Shown here in pieces: positions 1 to 7,460 of a DNA stretch of 7,668 bases. The notes under the pieces are model-generated. The model was not told where the DNA came from, made no database searches, and was given only the letters and a program-made list of their open reading frames with translations. Origin of the DNA: Gammaproteobacteria bacterium (GTDB lineage: Bacteria; Pseudomonadota; Gammaproteobacteria; Arenicellales; Poriferihabitantaceae). The stretch lies in contig JAHRAW010000182.1 of the NCBI GenBank assembly GCA_020027415.1, positions 1 to 7,668 of the forward strand. Direction: 5' to 3'. The stretch's first letter is position 1. Each line of letters starts with the position of its first letter. Position numbers and translations under genes: made by a program.

Positions 1-64
1 CAGCAACTTGTTAGTGGATACTCGCGGCGCGCTTCGCGGGCTGACGACTTAGCGAAACCAACCG

Positions 65-2929
65 CTAATTTGATTCCAAGCGTTTCAATTGCTGCTTAAT
101 TTTTTCTTGTTTTAGTTGCATTTTCGATAACTTCGCTTGTTCTTTTTTGACCACCGCCGACGGGGCTTTTTCAACAAAATTACGGTTCGTCAATTTTTCC
201 GCGATGATCGCGATTCGGTTTTGCAACGCCTTCATTTCTTTGTTCGCGCGTTTGATTTCGCTTTCAATATCCAACAAATTTTCCAGCGGCAATATAATTT
301 GCGCGTCGCCGCCCACCGCCATCGCGCCTTGTGGTTTTGTTTGATGCGCCGCCACCAGTTGAACGGGTTCAGTTTTGGCGAGCGCGGCGATGTAGCGGCG
401 CGCCGCCTCGGACAACGGCTGCTCCGCTGAGGCGGCTTGCCGGTCGGTGAGCGCGGCGATGAAAATCGGCACGCGCGTCGCCGGCGAGATGTGGTTTTCC
501 CCGCGCAAACTTCGGATCGCCAACACGATATCCATCACTCGTTGCATTTCGGTCTCCGCGGCGCGATTGATTTTCTCCGGCGCGGACTGCGGATACGCTT
601 GCGTCATAATGGTCGCGCCGCGCTTGTCGGTCAGCGGGGCGACCGCTTGCCAAATTTCCTCCGTGATGAACGGCATGATCGGATGCGCCAGCCGCAGCAT
701 GGTTTCCATGACGGCGACCAACGTATGGCGCGCGCCCCGCCGTTGCGCGGCGCCGCCCGCCGAGGTTGAGTCGTTGAAGGTTGCTTTGCACAATTCAACA
801 TACCAATCGCAGTAGTGTTTCCAAATAAACTCATGGATTTCTTTGGCGACCAAATCAAATCTGTATTTTTGCATCGCATCGTTGACCGCGTGGATGCTGC
901 GCTGCAGGGTTGTTTCAATCCAGCGGTCGGCGAGAGACAGTTGCCTTTCACTCGCATGCTTGCCGCAGTCTTTGCCTTCGCTGTTTAGCAACACGAAGCG
1001 CGCCGCGTTCCAAATTTTGTTGCAGAAATTTCGATAACCTTCGGTGCGCGCCAGATCAAAATTGATGTCGCGCCCGGTGGACGCCAACGCGGCAAAAGTA
1101 AAGCGCAACGCATCCGCGCCAAAACTGGCAATGCCGGCGGGAAAATCTTTGCGCGTTTGCGCTTCAATGCTTGCCGCATCTTGCGCACGCAACAACCCGC
1201 TGGTTCGCTTTTTCACCAGCGATTCCAAATCAATGCCGTCAACCAAATCAATCGGATCCAGCACATTGCCCTTGGACTTGGACATCTTGTTGCCATGCGC
1301 GTCGCGCACCAGACCATGAAGATACACCTGCCGAAACGGCGCTTCTTCCAGACAGTGCACGCCCATCATAATCATGCGCGCCACCCAAAAAAAGATGATG
1401 TCAAACCCGGTGACCAACACGCTGTTCGGGTAGAAAGTTTTCAGCCGCTCGGTTTTTTGCGGCCAGCCCAGCGTGGAAAACGGCCATAGCGCGGAAGAAA
1501 ACCAAGTGTCCAACACATCCTCATCCTGCCGCAACTTGCAACTTGGCGACAGCGAATACTTCGCCCGCACCGCTTGTTCATGCTTGCCCACATAAATATT
1601 GCCGGCGTCGTCATACCAAGCCGGGATGCGATGCCCCCACCAGATTTGTCGGGAGATGCACCAGTCCTCAATGTTATCCAACCATTGATAATAGGTTTTG
1701 CTCCAGTTTTCCGGCACAAACTGCACCCGCCCGCTTTTGACCGCCTCAATCGCCGGCTCGGTGATTTTACTTTTTCCGCCGCGACGTCCATCGGCGAGCG
1801 TTTCGCGCGTTAGGTCTACATACCACTGATCGGTGAGCATCGGCTCCAACACCGCGCCGGAGCGATCGCCGCGCGGCAGTTTGTACTGATGCGTGGTTTC
1901 TTTCACCAACAACTTTTGCGCGCGCAAGTCTTCAACAATTTGTCGGCGCGCGACATAACGATCCAAGCCGCGATATTTTTTCGGCGCGTTGTCGTTCATT
2001 TTCGCGTCCGGTGTCAACAACACCAGCAGCGGAATATTTTTGTCGCGGTGGCGCAAATACACCGCATAGTCATTGAAGTCGTGCGCCGCGGTGATTTTGA
2101 CGCAGCCGGAGCCAAACTCGGGCTGCACATAGGAGTCGGCAATAATTTCAATGGCGCGTGGCGGCTCGGTCATCGGCACCCACACGCGCTTGCCGATGAG
2201 CGATTGAAAGCGTGGGTCGTCGGGATGCACGGCGATGGCGCCGTCCACTAAAATTGTTTCCGGGCGCGTGGTGCCGATGGTGATTCCGCTCTGCGCAGCG
2301 CCGCCGTCGTCATCCACGAACGGATAACTAACATAATACATGGCGCCGGTTTCCTCTTCGTTCACCACCTCCAAATCGGACACCGCGGTCAACAACACTG
2401 GATCCCAATTGACCAACCGCTTGCCGCGATAAATCAACCCTTCGTCGTACAATTGTTCAAACAATTGATTGACCGCGGCGCTCAATTGTTCGTCCATGGT
2501 AAAGCGTTCGTTTTCCCAATCCGCGGAGGCGCCCATGCGCCGCAATTGTTGGCTGATCGCGCCGCCGAATTTGGCTTTCCATTGCCACACCTTGTCAATG
2601 AACTTTTCCCGCCCGTAATCGTGGCGGGTTTTCCCGGCGGCGTTCATGGAACGTTCCACCACCATTTGCGTGGCGATGCCGGCGTGGTCGGTGCCCGGCT
2701 GCCACAGCGTATGCGCGCCTTGCATGCGGTGATACCGAATCAACGCATCAATGATTAAATCTTGAAACGCATGCCCCATGTGCAAACTGCCGGTGACATT
2801 GGGCGGCGGAATCATGATGCAATATGGTTTCGCGTCCGGCTTAGACGGCGCGAAATAACCGCGGCTTTCCCAAAACGGATACCACCGCGCTTCAATGCGA
2901 TGCGGGTCGTAGTTTTTATCCAATGGCAT
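65..2929 (-). CDS. valS: Valyl-tRNA synthetase (class I)
   Basis: ValS charges tRNA-Val with valine in the cytoplasm and hydrolyses misacylated threonyl-tRNA-Val. From the ATG at 2929 the protein is 954 residues (E. coli about 951). The class I ATP-binding signature HMGH lies at residues 50-53, after PPPNVTGSL, and KMSKS at 548-552. The CP1 editing domain is marked by TTRPETILVD near 220-229 and AHDFND near 282-287; the residue before this motif is Ala, where I remember Pro in E. coli. WCISRQIWWGHRIPAWY and the tRNA-binding region follow. A charged coiled coil, usual for ValS, fills the last 70 or so residues. I chose the ATG because its first residues (PLDKNYDPHRIEARWYPFW) align with the E. 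coli N terminus. A TTG at 2962 in the same frame would add 11 residues and overlap holC by 8 bases. Neither start has a clear Shine-Dalgarno sequence. The gene is last in the pepA-holC-valS operon. No hairpin with a T-run follows it in the 64 bases left. Confidence 0.97.
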   Translation of the reverse strand: MPLDKNYDPHRIEARWYPFWESRGYFAPSKPDAKPYCIMIPPPNVTGSLHMGHAFQDLIIDALIRYHRMQGAHTLWQPGTDHAGIATQMVVERSMNAAGKTRHDYGREKFIDKVWQWKAKFGGAISQQLRRMGASADWENERFTMDEQLSAAVNQLFEQLYDEGLIYRGKRLVNWDPVLLTAVSDLEVVNEEETGAMYYVSYPFVDDDGGAAQSGITIGTTRPETILVDGAIAVHPDDPRFQSLIGKRVWVPMTEPPRAIEIIADSYVQPEFGSGCVKITAAHDFNDYAVYLRHRDKNIPLLVLLTPDAKMNDNAPKKYRGLDRYVARRQIVEDLRAQKLLVKETTHQYKLPRGDRSGAVLEPMLTDQWYVDLTRETLADGRRGGKSKITEPAIEAVKSGRVQFVPENWSKTYYQWLDNIEDWCISRQIWWGHRIPAWYDDAGNIYVGKHEQAVRAKYSLSPSCKLRQDEDVLDTWFSSALWPFSTLGWPQKTERLKTFYPNSVLVTGFDIIFFWVARMIMMGVHCLEEAPFRQVYLHGLVRDAHGNKMSKSKGNVLDPIDLVDGIDLESLVKKRTSGLLRAQDAASIEAQTRKDFPAGIASFGADALRFTFAALASTGRDINFDLARTEGYRNFCNKIWNAARFVLLNSEGKDCGKHASERQLSLADRWIETTLQRSIHAVNDAMQKYRFDLVAKEIHEFIWKHYCDWYVELCKATFNDSTSAGGAAQRRGARHTLVAVMETMLRLAHPIMPFITEEIWQAVAPLTDKRGATIMTQAYPQSAPEKINRAAETEMQRVMDIVLAIRSLRGENHISPATRVPIFIAALTDRQAASAEQPLSEAARRYIAALAKTEPVQLVAAHQTKPQGAMAVGGDAQIILPLENLLDIESEIKRANKEMKALQNRIAIIAEKLTNRNFVEKAPSAVVKKEQAKLSKMQLKQEKIKQQLKRLESN

Positions 2930-2954
2930 GGCGGCGAAAAATTGGTTTTGAGGC

Positions 2955-3419
2955 TCAGGCAATCTGATGCGTATGCGGCGCGATGCCTTGCTGGCGATAA
3001 AACTGGTAGCGGCGGCGCCCGCATGCTTTGTCGTCCTCCTGATTGATGATCAATTCCGCCACCCTGCCAAAGCGCGCGTAATCGGACGCCGCCTCGCGCG
3101 CAAACGATATCAACAAACCCGCGCATGCCGGCGGCGGTGCGCCGCAGCCGATCTGCACCGGGTAGCGTTCAATGTCATGCGCCGCGCCGTCCGCATCGCA
3201 AATCGCATGCGGCACAAAACTACTCTGCGAAAAAGTCCACAGCATTTTATTAAGCAATTCGTTTTGCGCCGGCGCCTCGGTTTGCATATACACCGTCAAA
3301 CCTTGCGCGTAGGCTTTGTTGGCGAGCCGACAGGCATACGCATATTTATCCGTCATCGCATCATCGGCAAGGATATAAAAATCCACCCGCGGCACAGTTG
3401 ACGCTTCTAGCTTAGACAT
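2955..3419 (-). CDS. holC: DNA polymerase III subunit chi (HolC)
   Basis: Chi belongs to the clamp-loader side of the replicative polymerase. In E. coli it binds psi (HolD) and the C-terminal tail of single-stranded DNA-binding protein. The product has 154 residues (E. coli 147). Family features are the N-terminal strand VDFYIL (12-17), the block LLNKMLWTFSQSSFVPH (55-71), ISFAREA (104-110) and the C-terminal RYQFYRQQGI (137-146). These fit family memory, but the family diverges quickly, so the call also leans on its place between pepA and valS. About 11 residues precede the conserved strand. A GTG at codon 9 would give 146 residues, closer to E. coli, so the start is not certain. The ATG used has no clear Shine-Dalgarno sequence, and translation may depend on readthrough from pepA. 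The stop overlaps the alternative TTG start of valS. Confidence 0.93.
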   Translation of the reverse strand: MSKLEASTVPRVDFYILADDAMTDKYAYACRLANKAYAQGLTVYMQTEAPAQNELLNKMLWTFSQSSFVPHAICDADGAAHDIERYPVQIGCGAPPPACAGLLISFAREAASDYARFGRVAELIINQEDDKACGRRRYQFYRQQGIAPHTHQIA

Positions 3420-3455
3420 GAAAGCGGTTCGCCGGTGGGTGGTTTAACATGCAAC

Positions 3456-4937
3456 TTAGCGATTCAACAGAAACTCGACCAACAACGGCACCGGACGACC
3501 GGTGGCGCCTTTTTTCGCGCCGCCAACCCACGCGCTGCCGGCGATGTCAAGGTGCGCCCAGGGATATTTTTTGGCGAACTGCTTGAGAAAGCACGCCGCC
3601 GTAATCGCGCCGCCGTAGCGCCCGCCGATATTTGCCAAGTCGGCGAAATTGCTTTCCAATTGTTTGTCGTATTCGTCCCACACCGGCAGCCGCCACGCGC
3701 GGTCGCCGCTCGCCGCGCCGGCGGCAAGCAGTTGTTCGGCGAGCGCGTCGCAATTGCTAAACAGCCCGCTTGCTTGGTCACCCAAAGCGACCATACAAGC
3801 GCCGGTCAAGGTGGCAATATCCACCACCGCAGCCGGCTTGAAGCGTTCAGCGTAGGTCAGCGCATCGCATAAAATCAATCTGCCTTCGGCATCGGTGTTG
3901 AGAATTTCAATGCTGACGCCGGACATGCTGGTGACAATATCGCCCGGCTTATTGGCGGCGCCATCGGGCAGGTTCTCACTGCTCGGCACGATTCCCACCA
4001 AATTAATTTTCAACTTCAATTCAGCCGCCACCTGCAACGCGGCGAACACGCTGGCGCCGCCGCACATGTCGTATTTCATCTCATCCATCGCCGCCGCCGG
4101 CTTGAGCGAGATGCCCCCCGCGTCAAAGGTCAAGCCCTTGCCCACCAACACCACCGGCGACTCGGCTCGCGGCTTGCCGTGGTATTCCATCACAATCAAT
4201 TTAGCGGGCTCGCGGCTGCCGCGGGAAACCGACAGCAACGCGCCCATGCGACCGCGTTTCATCGCCGCTTCGTCCAAGACCGTGGTCTTGAGTCCGAGCC
4301 GCTTGCCCATGCGGCGCGCTTGTCCGGCAAGAAACGACGGCGTGCACAAGTTGCCGGGCAGGTTGGCATAGTCGCGCGCTAAGGTCACGCCGCGGGCGAT
4401 GGCGGCGCCCTCGTGCAACCCGCGTTGCACTTTGGCGCGGTGCGCGCGCTCGCATAACAAGGTCACGCGCTGCAGTTTGGTCTTTTGGTGCGGTCCGCTT
4501 TTCGTTTGCTGGAACCGATACAGCGCATTTTCCATCGCCTCCACTATGGTTCTGGCGCGGCGGCGGCTGTCGGCTTGCGCATAGGCGGCTTCCAACAAGC
4601 ATAAGTCCGCGGCGCGAAGCCCGCGCTGGTTGAGCAATTTCGCCGCGGCACTCGCCGCACTGCGCATGGCGGATGCATTAAAATCGCGCTTTGAACCAAG
4701 CCCGAGGAGCATCACGCGCTCGGCTTTGATCTCCGGCAAGTTATACAATAGTTGCGCGTCGCCGAGGCCGCCGTCCATATCGCCGCGTTCCAAGAGCGCG
4801 CGAATTTGGTTTTGCGCCGCGCGGTTGAGATGTTCTCCGGCTGCGGTCAGTTCGGGCTTTTTTGCCTTAAACACGCCAAGCACCAGACACTGCGAAGCCA
4901 GCGTGACGACCTCAACAGTCTTTGCGGAAAACTCCAT
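3456..4937 (-). CDS. pepA: Leucyl aminopeptidase (M17 family, PepA)
   Basis: This is a cytosolic two-metal aminopeptidase that removes N-terminal residues, preferentially Leu, from peptides. The E. coli protein forms a hexamer and also binds DNA, as an accessory factor in Xer recombination at cer and as a repressor of carAB. The product is 493 residues (E. coli 503). The N-terminal domain covers roughly 1-160 and the catalytic domain 170-493. The M17 signature NTDAEGRL is at 347-354. The metal ligands expected from E. coli are all present with an offset of three: K267, D272, D290, D349 and E351. The catalytic K279 and R353 are also there, so the enzyme should be active. The start is well supported by GAGGA six bases upstream of the ATG. 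It is first in the operon with holC and valS, with an extended -10 promoter about 90 bases upstream. Whether it binds DNA here cannot be read from the sequence. Confidence 0.97.
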   Translation of the reverse strand: MEFSAKTVEVVTLASQCLVLGVFKAKKPELTAAGEHLNRAAQNQIRALLERGDMDGGLGDAQLLYNLPEIKAERVMLLGLGSKRDFNASAMRSAASAAAKLLNQRGLRAADLCLLEAAYAQADSRRRARTIVEAMENALYRFQQTKSGPHQKTKLQRVTLLCERAHRAKVQRGLHEGAAIARGVTLARDYANLPGNLCTPSFLAGQARRMGKRLGLKTTVLDEAAMKRGRMGALLSVSRGSREPAKLIVMEYHGKPRAESPVVLVGKGLTFDAGGISLKPAAAMDEMKYDMCGGASVFAALQVAAELKLKINLVGIVPSSENLPDGAANKPGDIVTSMSGVSIEILNTDAEGRLILCDALTYAERFKPAAVVDIATLTGACMVALGDQASGLFSNCDALAEQLLAAGAASGDRAWRLPVWDEYDKQLESNFADLANIGGRYGGAITAACFLKQFAKKYPWAHLDIAGSAWVGGAKKGATGRPVPLLVEFLLNR

Positions 4938-4943
4938 AGTAAA

Positions 4944-4948
4944 TCCTC
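4944..4948 (-). promoter_or_regulatory. Ribosome binding site of pepA
   Basis: On the minus strand GAGGA lies six bases before the pepA ATG. It is the clearest Shine-Dalgarno sequence in the window and fixes the pepA start; holC, valS, lptF and lptG lack a comparable one. Confidence 0.8.
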
Positions 4949-5027
4949 ATGCGGAAAATTTTTTTAGTACACTTAGTAAGTACAATTTGAAAATGAAAGG
5001 TGTGAACAGTGATGACACCGTGCTCCA

Positions 5028-5036
5028 ATTATAGCA
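5028..5036 (-). promoter_or_regulatory. Extended -10 promoter for pepA-holC-valS
   Basis: The minus strand reads TGCTATAAT here: a perfect -10 hexamer (plus-strand 5028-5033) preceded by the extended -10 TGn. No good -35 hexamer lies 16-18 bases further upstream, which is acceptable for an extended -10 promoter. Transcription would start near 5021, giving an untranslated leader of about 83 bases before pepA. The leader is AT-rich compared with the genes. This is inferred from consensus only. Confidence 0.65.
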
Positions 5037-5059
5037 AGGCGACCACGCGCGGTTGCGTT

Positions 5060-5084
5060 GCGCACGGTGCAGTGTGCAGTGCGC
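5060..5084. repeat. Inverted repeat in the divergent pepA/lptF spacer
   Basis: GCGCAC (5060-5065) pairs with GTGCGC (5079-5084). Inside, TGCA (5068-5071) pairs with TGCA (5075-5078) around a GTG loop, leaving two bulged G. The same bases contain a 7-bp tandem duplication of GTGCAGT (5067-5080). The element lies just upstream of the pepA -35 area and about 90 bases before lptF. It could be a protein site or part of the lptF leader; the sequence alone does not say which. Confidence 0.4.
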
Positions 5085-5127
5085 GCTACGGCGCGATATT
5101 CTACACTTTCTTCGCTTACATAGCGCC

Positions 5128-5145
5128 GCGGCGTTTCATCGCCGC
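5128..5145 (+). repeat. GC stem-loop in the lptF leader
   Basis: GCGGCG (5128-5133) and CGCCGC (5140-5145) form a perfect six-pair all-GC stem with the six-base loop TTTCAT. The stem's left arm also belongs to a 10-bp perfect palindrome, CGCCGCGGCG (5124-5133), so two alternative pairings exist. It ends 26 bases before the lptF ATG and has no T-run, so it is not an intrinsic terminator. Confidence 0.45.
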
Positions 5146-5171
5146 ATACCCAGGCAACCATCCAGTGTGAT

Positions 5172-6302
5172 ATGCGCATGATTATCCATCGCGCCTTCAC
5201 CCGCGAAGTGTTGCACGCTTGCGGGGCGGTCAGCGTCATTCTGCTGGCAATTTTTCTGGTCACCCGATTGGTCGGCTTTCTGCGCCAAGCGGCGGACGGG
5301 GAGTTGCCCATTAACAGCGTACTACTGCTGTTGTTGCTCAAAATGATCACCTACCTGGACATCATCGTGCCGCTGACGCTCTACATTTCCACCTTGCTGG
5401 TCATGGCACGCTGGAGTCGCGATAACGAACTGACCGTGCTCAACGCGTGCGGCTTTGGCTTGCTCCAGTTGCTCAAGCCGGCGATGCGATTAGTGGCCAT
5501 GGTCGGCGCGCCGGCGCTTCTGTTTTCGCTGTATCTGACGCCGCTCTCCATTGAGGCGACGCGCGCCATTTCCCACCAGTTGCGCGCGCACGCCAACCTA
5601 TCCAATCTCCAGCCCGGCGTTTTCACCGAAATCCGCGACCGCAACCGCGTGTATTTTATCGAAAGTCACAACCCGAACAGCGACACCTTTCGCAACTTAT
5701 TCCTTTATACCGGCAACAACAACGACGGCAACGCCGGGCATGCCGCCCAACACGAAGTGGTGGTGGCGGAGGTCGGGCGCAAAGTGATGGATGACCGCCA
5801 TGCCGACATCAACGACCGCGCCCATTTCTTGGTTTTGCAGAACGGTCGCCGCTATCGCGCCACCGCCGGCGTAGCCGAATACGCGATGTTGGATTTTCAA
5901 ACCTACCGCCTGCGTCTCAAAGCGCAGCCCGGCGGCGGTCGCTCGTTGCCGCTCAAAGCGATGCCCACGCGTGCCTTGTTGGGCGAACCTCGTGCCGCCG
6001 CCATCGGTGAGTTTCATTGGCGTCTTGCCAAAGTGATTATGCTGCCGATTCTGATGCTGTTCGCGCTCGCCTTTTCCGCGCACTCCTATCGCAGCACTCG
6101 GTTTCCCGGCCTGGCGCCGGCGCTGCTCGTGTATTTCGCCTATGCCAACGCCCTCGGTCTCGGCGTGGCGCTGATTGGTCGCGGCGCGCTGGCGCCGCAT
6201 TGGACGCTGTATATGATTCACCTAATCTTTCTCGGTCTCGCCGTCCACCTGTTGCATCGCCGCAACCGCACTCAGCGACTGCTGCCGGGGCGGGCAACCT
6301 AA
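5172..6302 (+). CDS. lptF: LPS export ABC transporter permease LptF
   Basis: LptF is an inner-membrane subunit of LptB2FG, which pulls lipopolysaccharide from the inner membrane and passes it to LptC and the periplasmic bridge. The product is 376 residues (E. coli 366). Hydrophobic segments near 15-36, 53-78 and 104-124 are followed by a polar periplasmic beta-jellyroll region (about 125-280), then segments near 284-303, 311-335 and 342-362: the six-helix YjgP/YjgQ plan. NELTVLNACG (85-94) matches the cytoplasmic coupling helix that contacts LptB, and EFHWR (280-284) marks the return to the membrane. The periplasmic domain carries a polar GNNNDGN stretch near 181-187. The start could be the ATG at 5172 or the one at 5178; neither has a strong ribosome binding site. 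The gene is divergent from pepA and runs directly into lptG, as in E. coli. LptB, LptC and LptA are not in the window. Confidence 0.96.
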   Translation: MRMIIHRAFTREVLHACGAVSVILLAIFLVTRLVGFLRQAADGELPINSVLLLLLLKMITYLDIIVPLTLYISTLLVMARWSRDNELTVLNACGFGLLQLLKPAMRLVAMVGAPALLFSLYLTPLSIEATRAISHQLRAHANLSNLQPGVFTEIRDRNRVYFIESHNPNSDTFRNLFLYTGNNNDGNAGHAAQHEVVVAEVGRKVMDDRHADINDRAHFLVLQNGRRYRATAGVAEYAMLDFQTYRLRLKAQPGGGRSLPLKAMPTRALLGEPRAAAIGEFHWRLAKVIMLPILMLFALAFSAHSYRSTRFPGLAPALLVYFAYANALGLGVALIGRGALAPHWTLYMIHLIFLGLAVHLLHRRNRTQRLLPGRAT

Positions 6303-7369
6303 TGCCGTTGCTGGACCGCTACCTCGGCAGAATCATCCTGCACTACACCTCGCTCAGCATGTTGGTGTTGCTTGGGCTGTTTGCTTTCGTGCAATTCCTT
6401 GACCAATTAGGCGATCTCGGCAAAGGCGAATACGGCTTGCTGCAAGCGGCTTGCTACACCGCTTTGACTCTTCCGCGCACCGTCTACGAACTTTTTCCGA
6501 TGGCGATGTTGTTAGGCACAATGCTTGGGCTGTCGTTGTTAGCGCATGATTCCGAATTGATTGTGATGCGCGCCAGCGGCGTATCCATATGGCAAATCAC
6601 CCGCGCGGCGTTAAAAATGGGCGGCTTATTTGTCATCGTCGCCATCCTAATCGGCGAGTGGGTCGCGCCGCCAAGCGACGCCCAGGCGCAACGCGGTCGC
6701 GCTGAAGCCTTGCAACAGAATATCCATCAGCAAACCGACTCCGGGCTGTGGCTGCGCGATGCGCGCACTTACTTCAACGCCGGCGAAGTGCGGCCGGATT
6801 TAACCTTGCTAAAAATTAACATCTTTGAATTTAATGCCAACCGCGAACTGCGCGCGCTGATCTCCGCCGCGCGCGGTGAATTTAACAACCGCGGTTGGAC
6901 GCTGCACAAAGTCAGCACCACCACGCTGGATGCGCATGGCAATTCAGCAACCGAACAACGCGATACGCTGCGCTGGCATTCCGATATTACGCCGCAGATT
7001 TTGTCGGTGTTGTTACTGCAGCCCGACCAGTTATCGCTGTCGCAACTGCTCCGCTATGTTCGCTATTTGGACGACAACCAACAACAAACCGCCGCCTATC
7101 AACTGGCGTTGTGGAATAAACTGATGTTGCCGTTGTCGGCCGCGGTGATGGTGGTGTTGGCGATTCCGTTCGCGTTTGTCAATCTCCGCTCCGGCGCCTT
7201 GGGGCGCAGTCTGTTTATCGGCATCATGTTGGGCTTGAGTTTTTACGCGCTAACCAAAGGCTTCGGTTATTTCGCGCTCGCTTACGGCTTGCCGCCATTG
7301 CTCGGCGCCACCTTGCCGCCGCTCACCTTCCTGTTGGGCGCAATCGTTATGTTGCGGAAAATCGTATAG
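6302..7369 (+). CDS. lptG: LPS export ABC transporter permease LptG
   Basis: LptG is the partner permease of LptF in LptB2FG. The product is 355 residues (E. coli 360). It begins with MPLLDRYLGR, matching the conserved DRYIG start, which fixes the ATG even though the frame is open for 95 more codons upstream inside lptF. Membrane segments lie near 14-36, 58-80 and 103-122; the conserved GEWVAP (118-123) leads into the periplasmic domain (about 124-265). YQLALWNKLMLPLSAAVM begins the fourth segment, followed by segments near 303-325 and 333-350. SELIVMRASGVS (84-95) is the LptB coupling helix. The ATG overlaps the lptF TAA by one base (TAATG), suggesting translational coupling. Where I remember E. 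coli LptG having Lys34, Lys40 and Lys41, this protein has Gln31, Gly37 and Asp38. A four-pair hairpin (GCGG/CCGC) overlaps the stop codon, but no T-run follows. Confidence 0.96.
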   Translation: MPLLDRYLGRIILHYTSLSMLVLLGLFAFVQFLDQLGDLGKGEYGLLQAACYTALTLPRTVYELFPMAMLLGTMLGLSLLAHDSELIVMRASGVSIWQITRAALKMGGLFVIVAILIGEWVAPPSDAQAQRGRAEALQQNIHQQTDSGLWLRDARTYFNAGEVRPDLTLLKINIFEFNANRELRALISAARGEFNNRGWTLHKVSTTTLDAHGNSATEQRDTLRWHSDITPQILSVLLLQPDQLSLSQLLRYVRYLDDNQQQTAAYQLALWNKLMLPLSAAVMVVLAIPFAFVNLRSGALGRSLFIGIMLGLSFYALTKGFGYFALAYGLPPLLGATLPPLTFLLGAIVMLRKIV

Positions 7370-7396
7370 CGGCTAACCGCAAGCGCGCGGGGGGCT

Positions 7397-7455
7397 GCGG
7401 GAGTGGCTCAGCGGAAACATGGCATCCGCCGCCCACCCCTACCCGTCATTCCCGC
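7397..7455. repeat. Imperfect palindromic element with an ATTCCCGC core
   Basis: The arms GCGGGAGTGGC (7397-7407) and GTCATTCCCGC (7445-7455) pair over 11 positions, nine Watson-Crick and two G-T. Inside is a second stem, GCGGA (7411-7415) with TCCGC (7425-7429). The right arm, together with the preceding CCCTACCC, resembles the widespread intergenic repeats with a CGTCATTCCCGC...GCGGGAAT core, of which Neisseria dRS3 is one example. The usual second core half is degenerate here (GCGCGAATAG at 7466-7475). I infer a decayed or variant dispersed repeat. It could also protect the 3' end of lptF-lptG mRNA. Confidence 0.5.
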
Positions 7456-7460
7456 TTAAG

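Noticed and set aside
21..40. Possible terminator after valS
   Set aside because: Only four-base CGCG pairings and no T-run on the minus strand; too weak to call.
137..1489. Several plus-strand frames of 60-120 codons opposite valS
   Set aside because: They are antisense shadows; valS is intact across the whole stretch with all its motifs.
3435..4371. Long plus-strand open frames opposite pepA
   Set aside because: They lack recognisable protein features and are antisense shadows of a well-conserved gene in GC-rich DNA.
5697..6221. A 174-codon minus-strand frame opposite lptF
   Set aside because: It is a shadow of the LptF periplasmic and C-terminal membrane region, with low-complexity His/Gln/Arg composition.
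6017..6301. Upstream extension of the lptG frame by 95 codons
   Set aside because: It lies wholly within lptF in another frame; the conserved LptG N terminus (LDRYLG) begins right after the ATG at 6302.
7369..7380. Hairpin GCGG/CCGC at the lptG stop as terminator
   Set aside because: Four base pairs and no T-run.
7397..7456. tRNA-like sequence: GCGGGAG, TGGCTCAG and a matching TTCCCGC 3' arm
   Set aside because: The unit is only about 59 bases, the D arm does not close, there is no TTC-type T arm and no CCA; the pairing is explained by the palindromic repeat.
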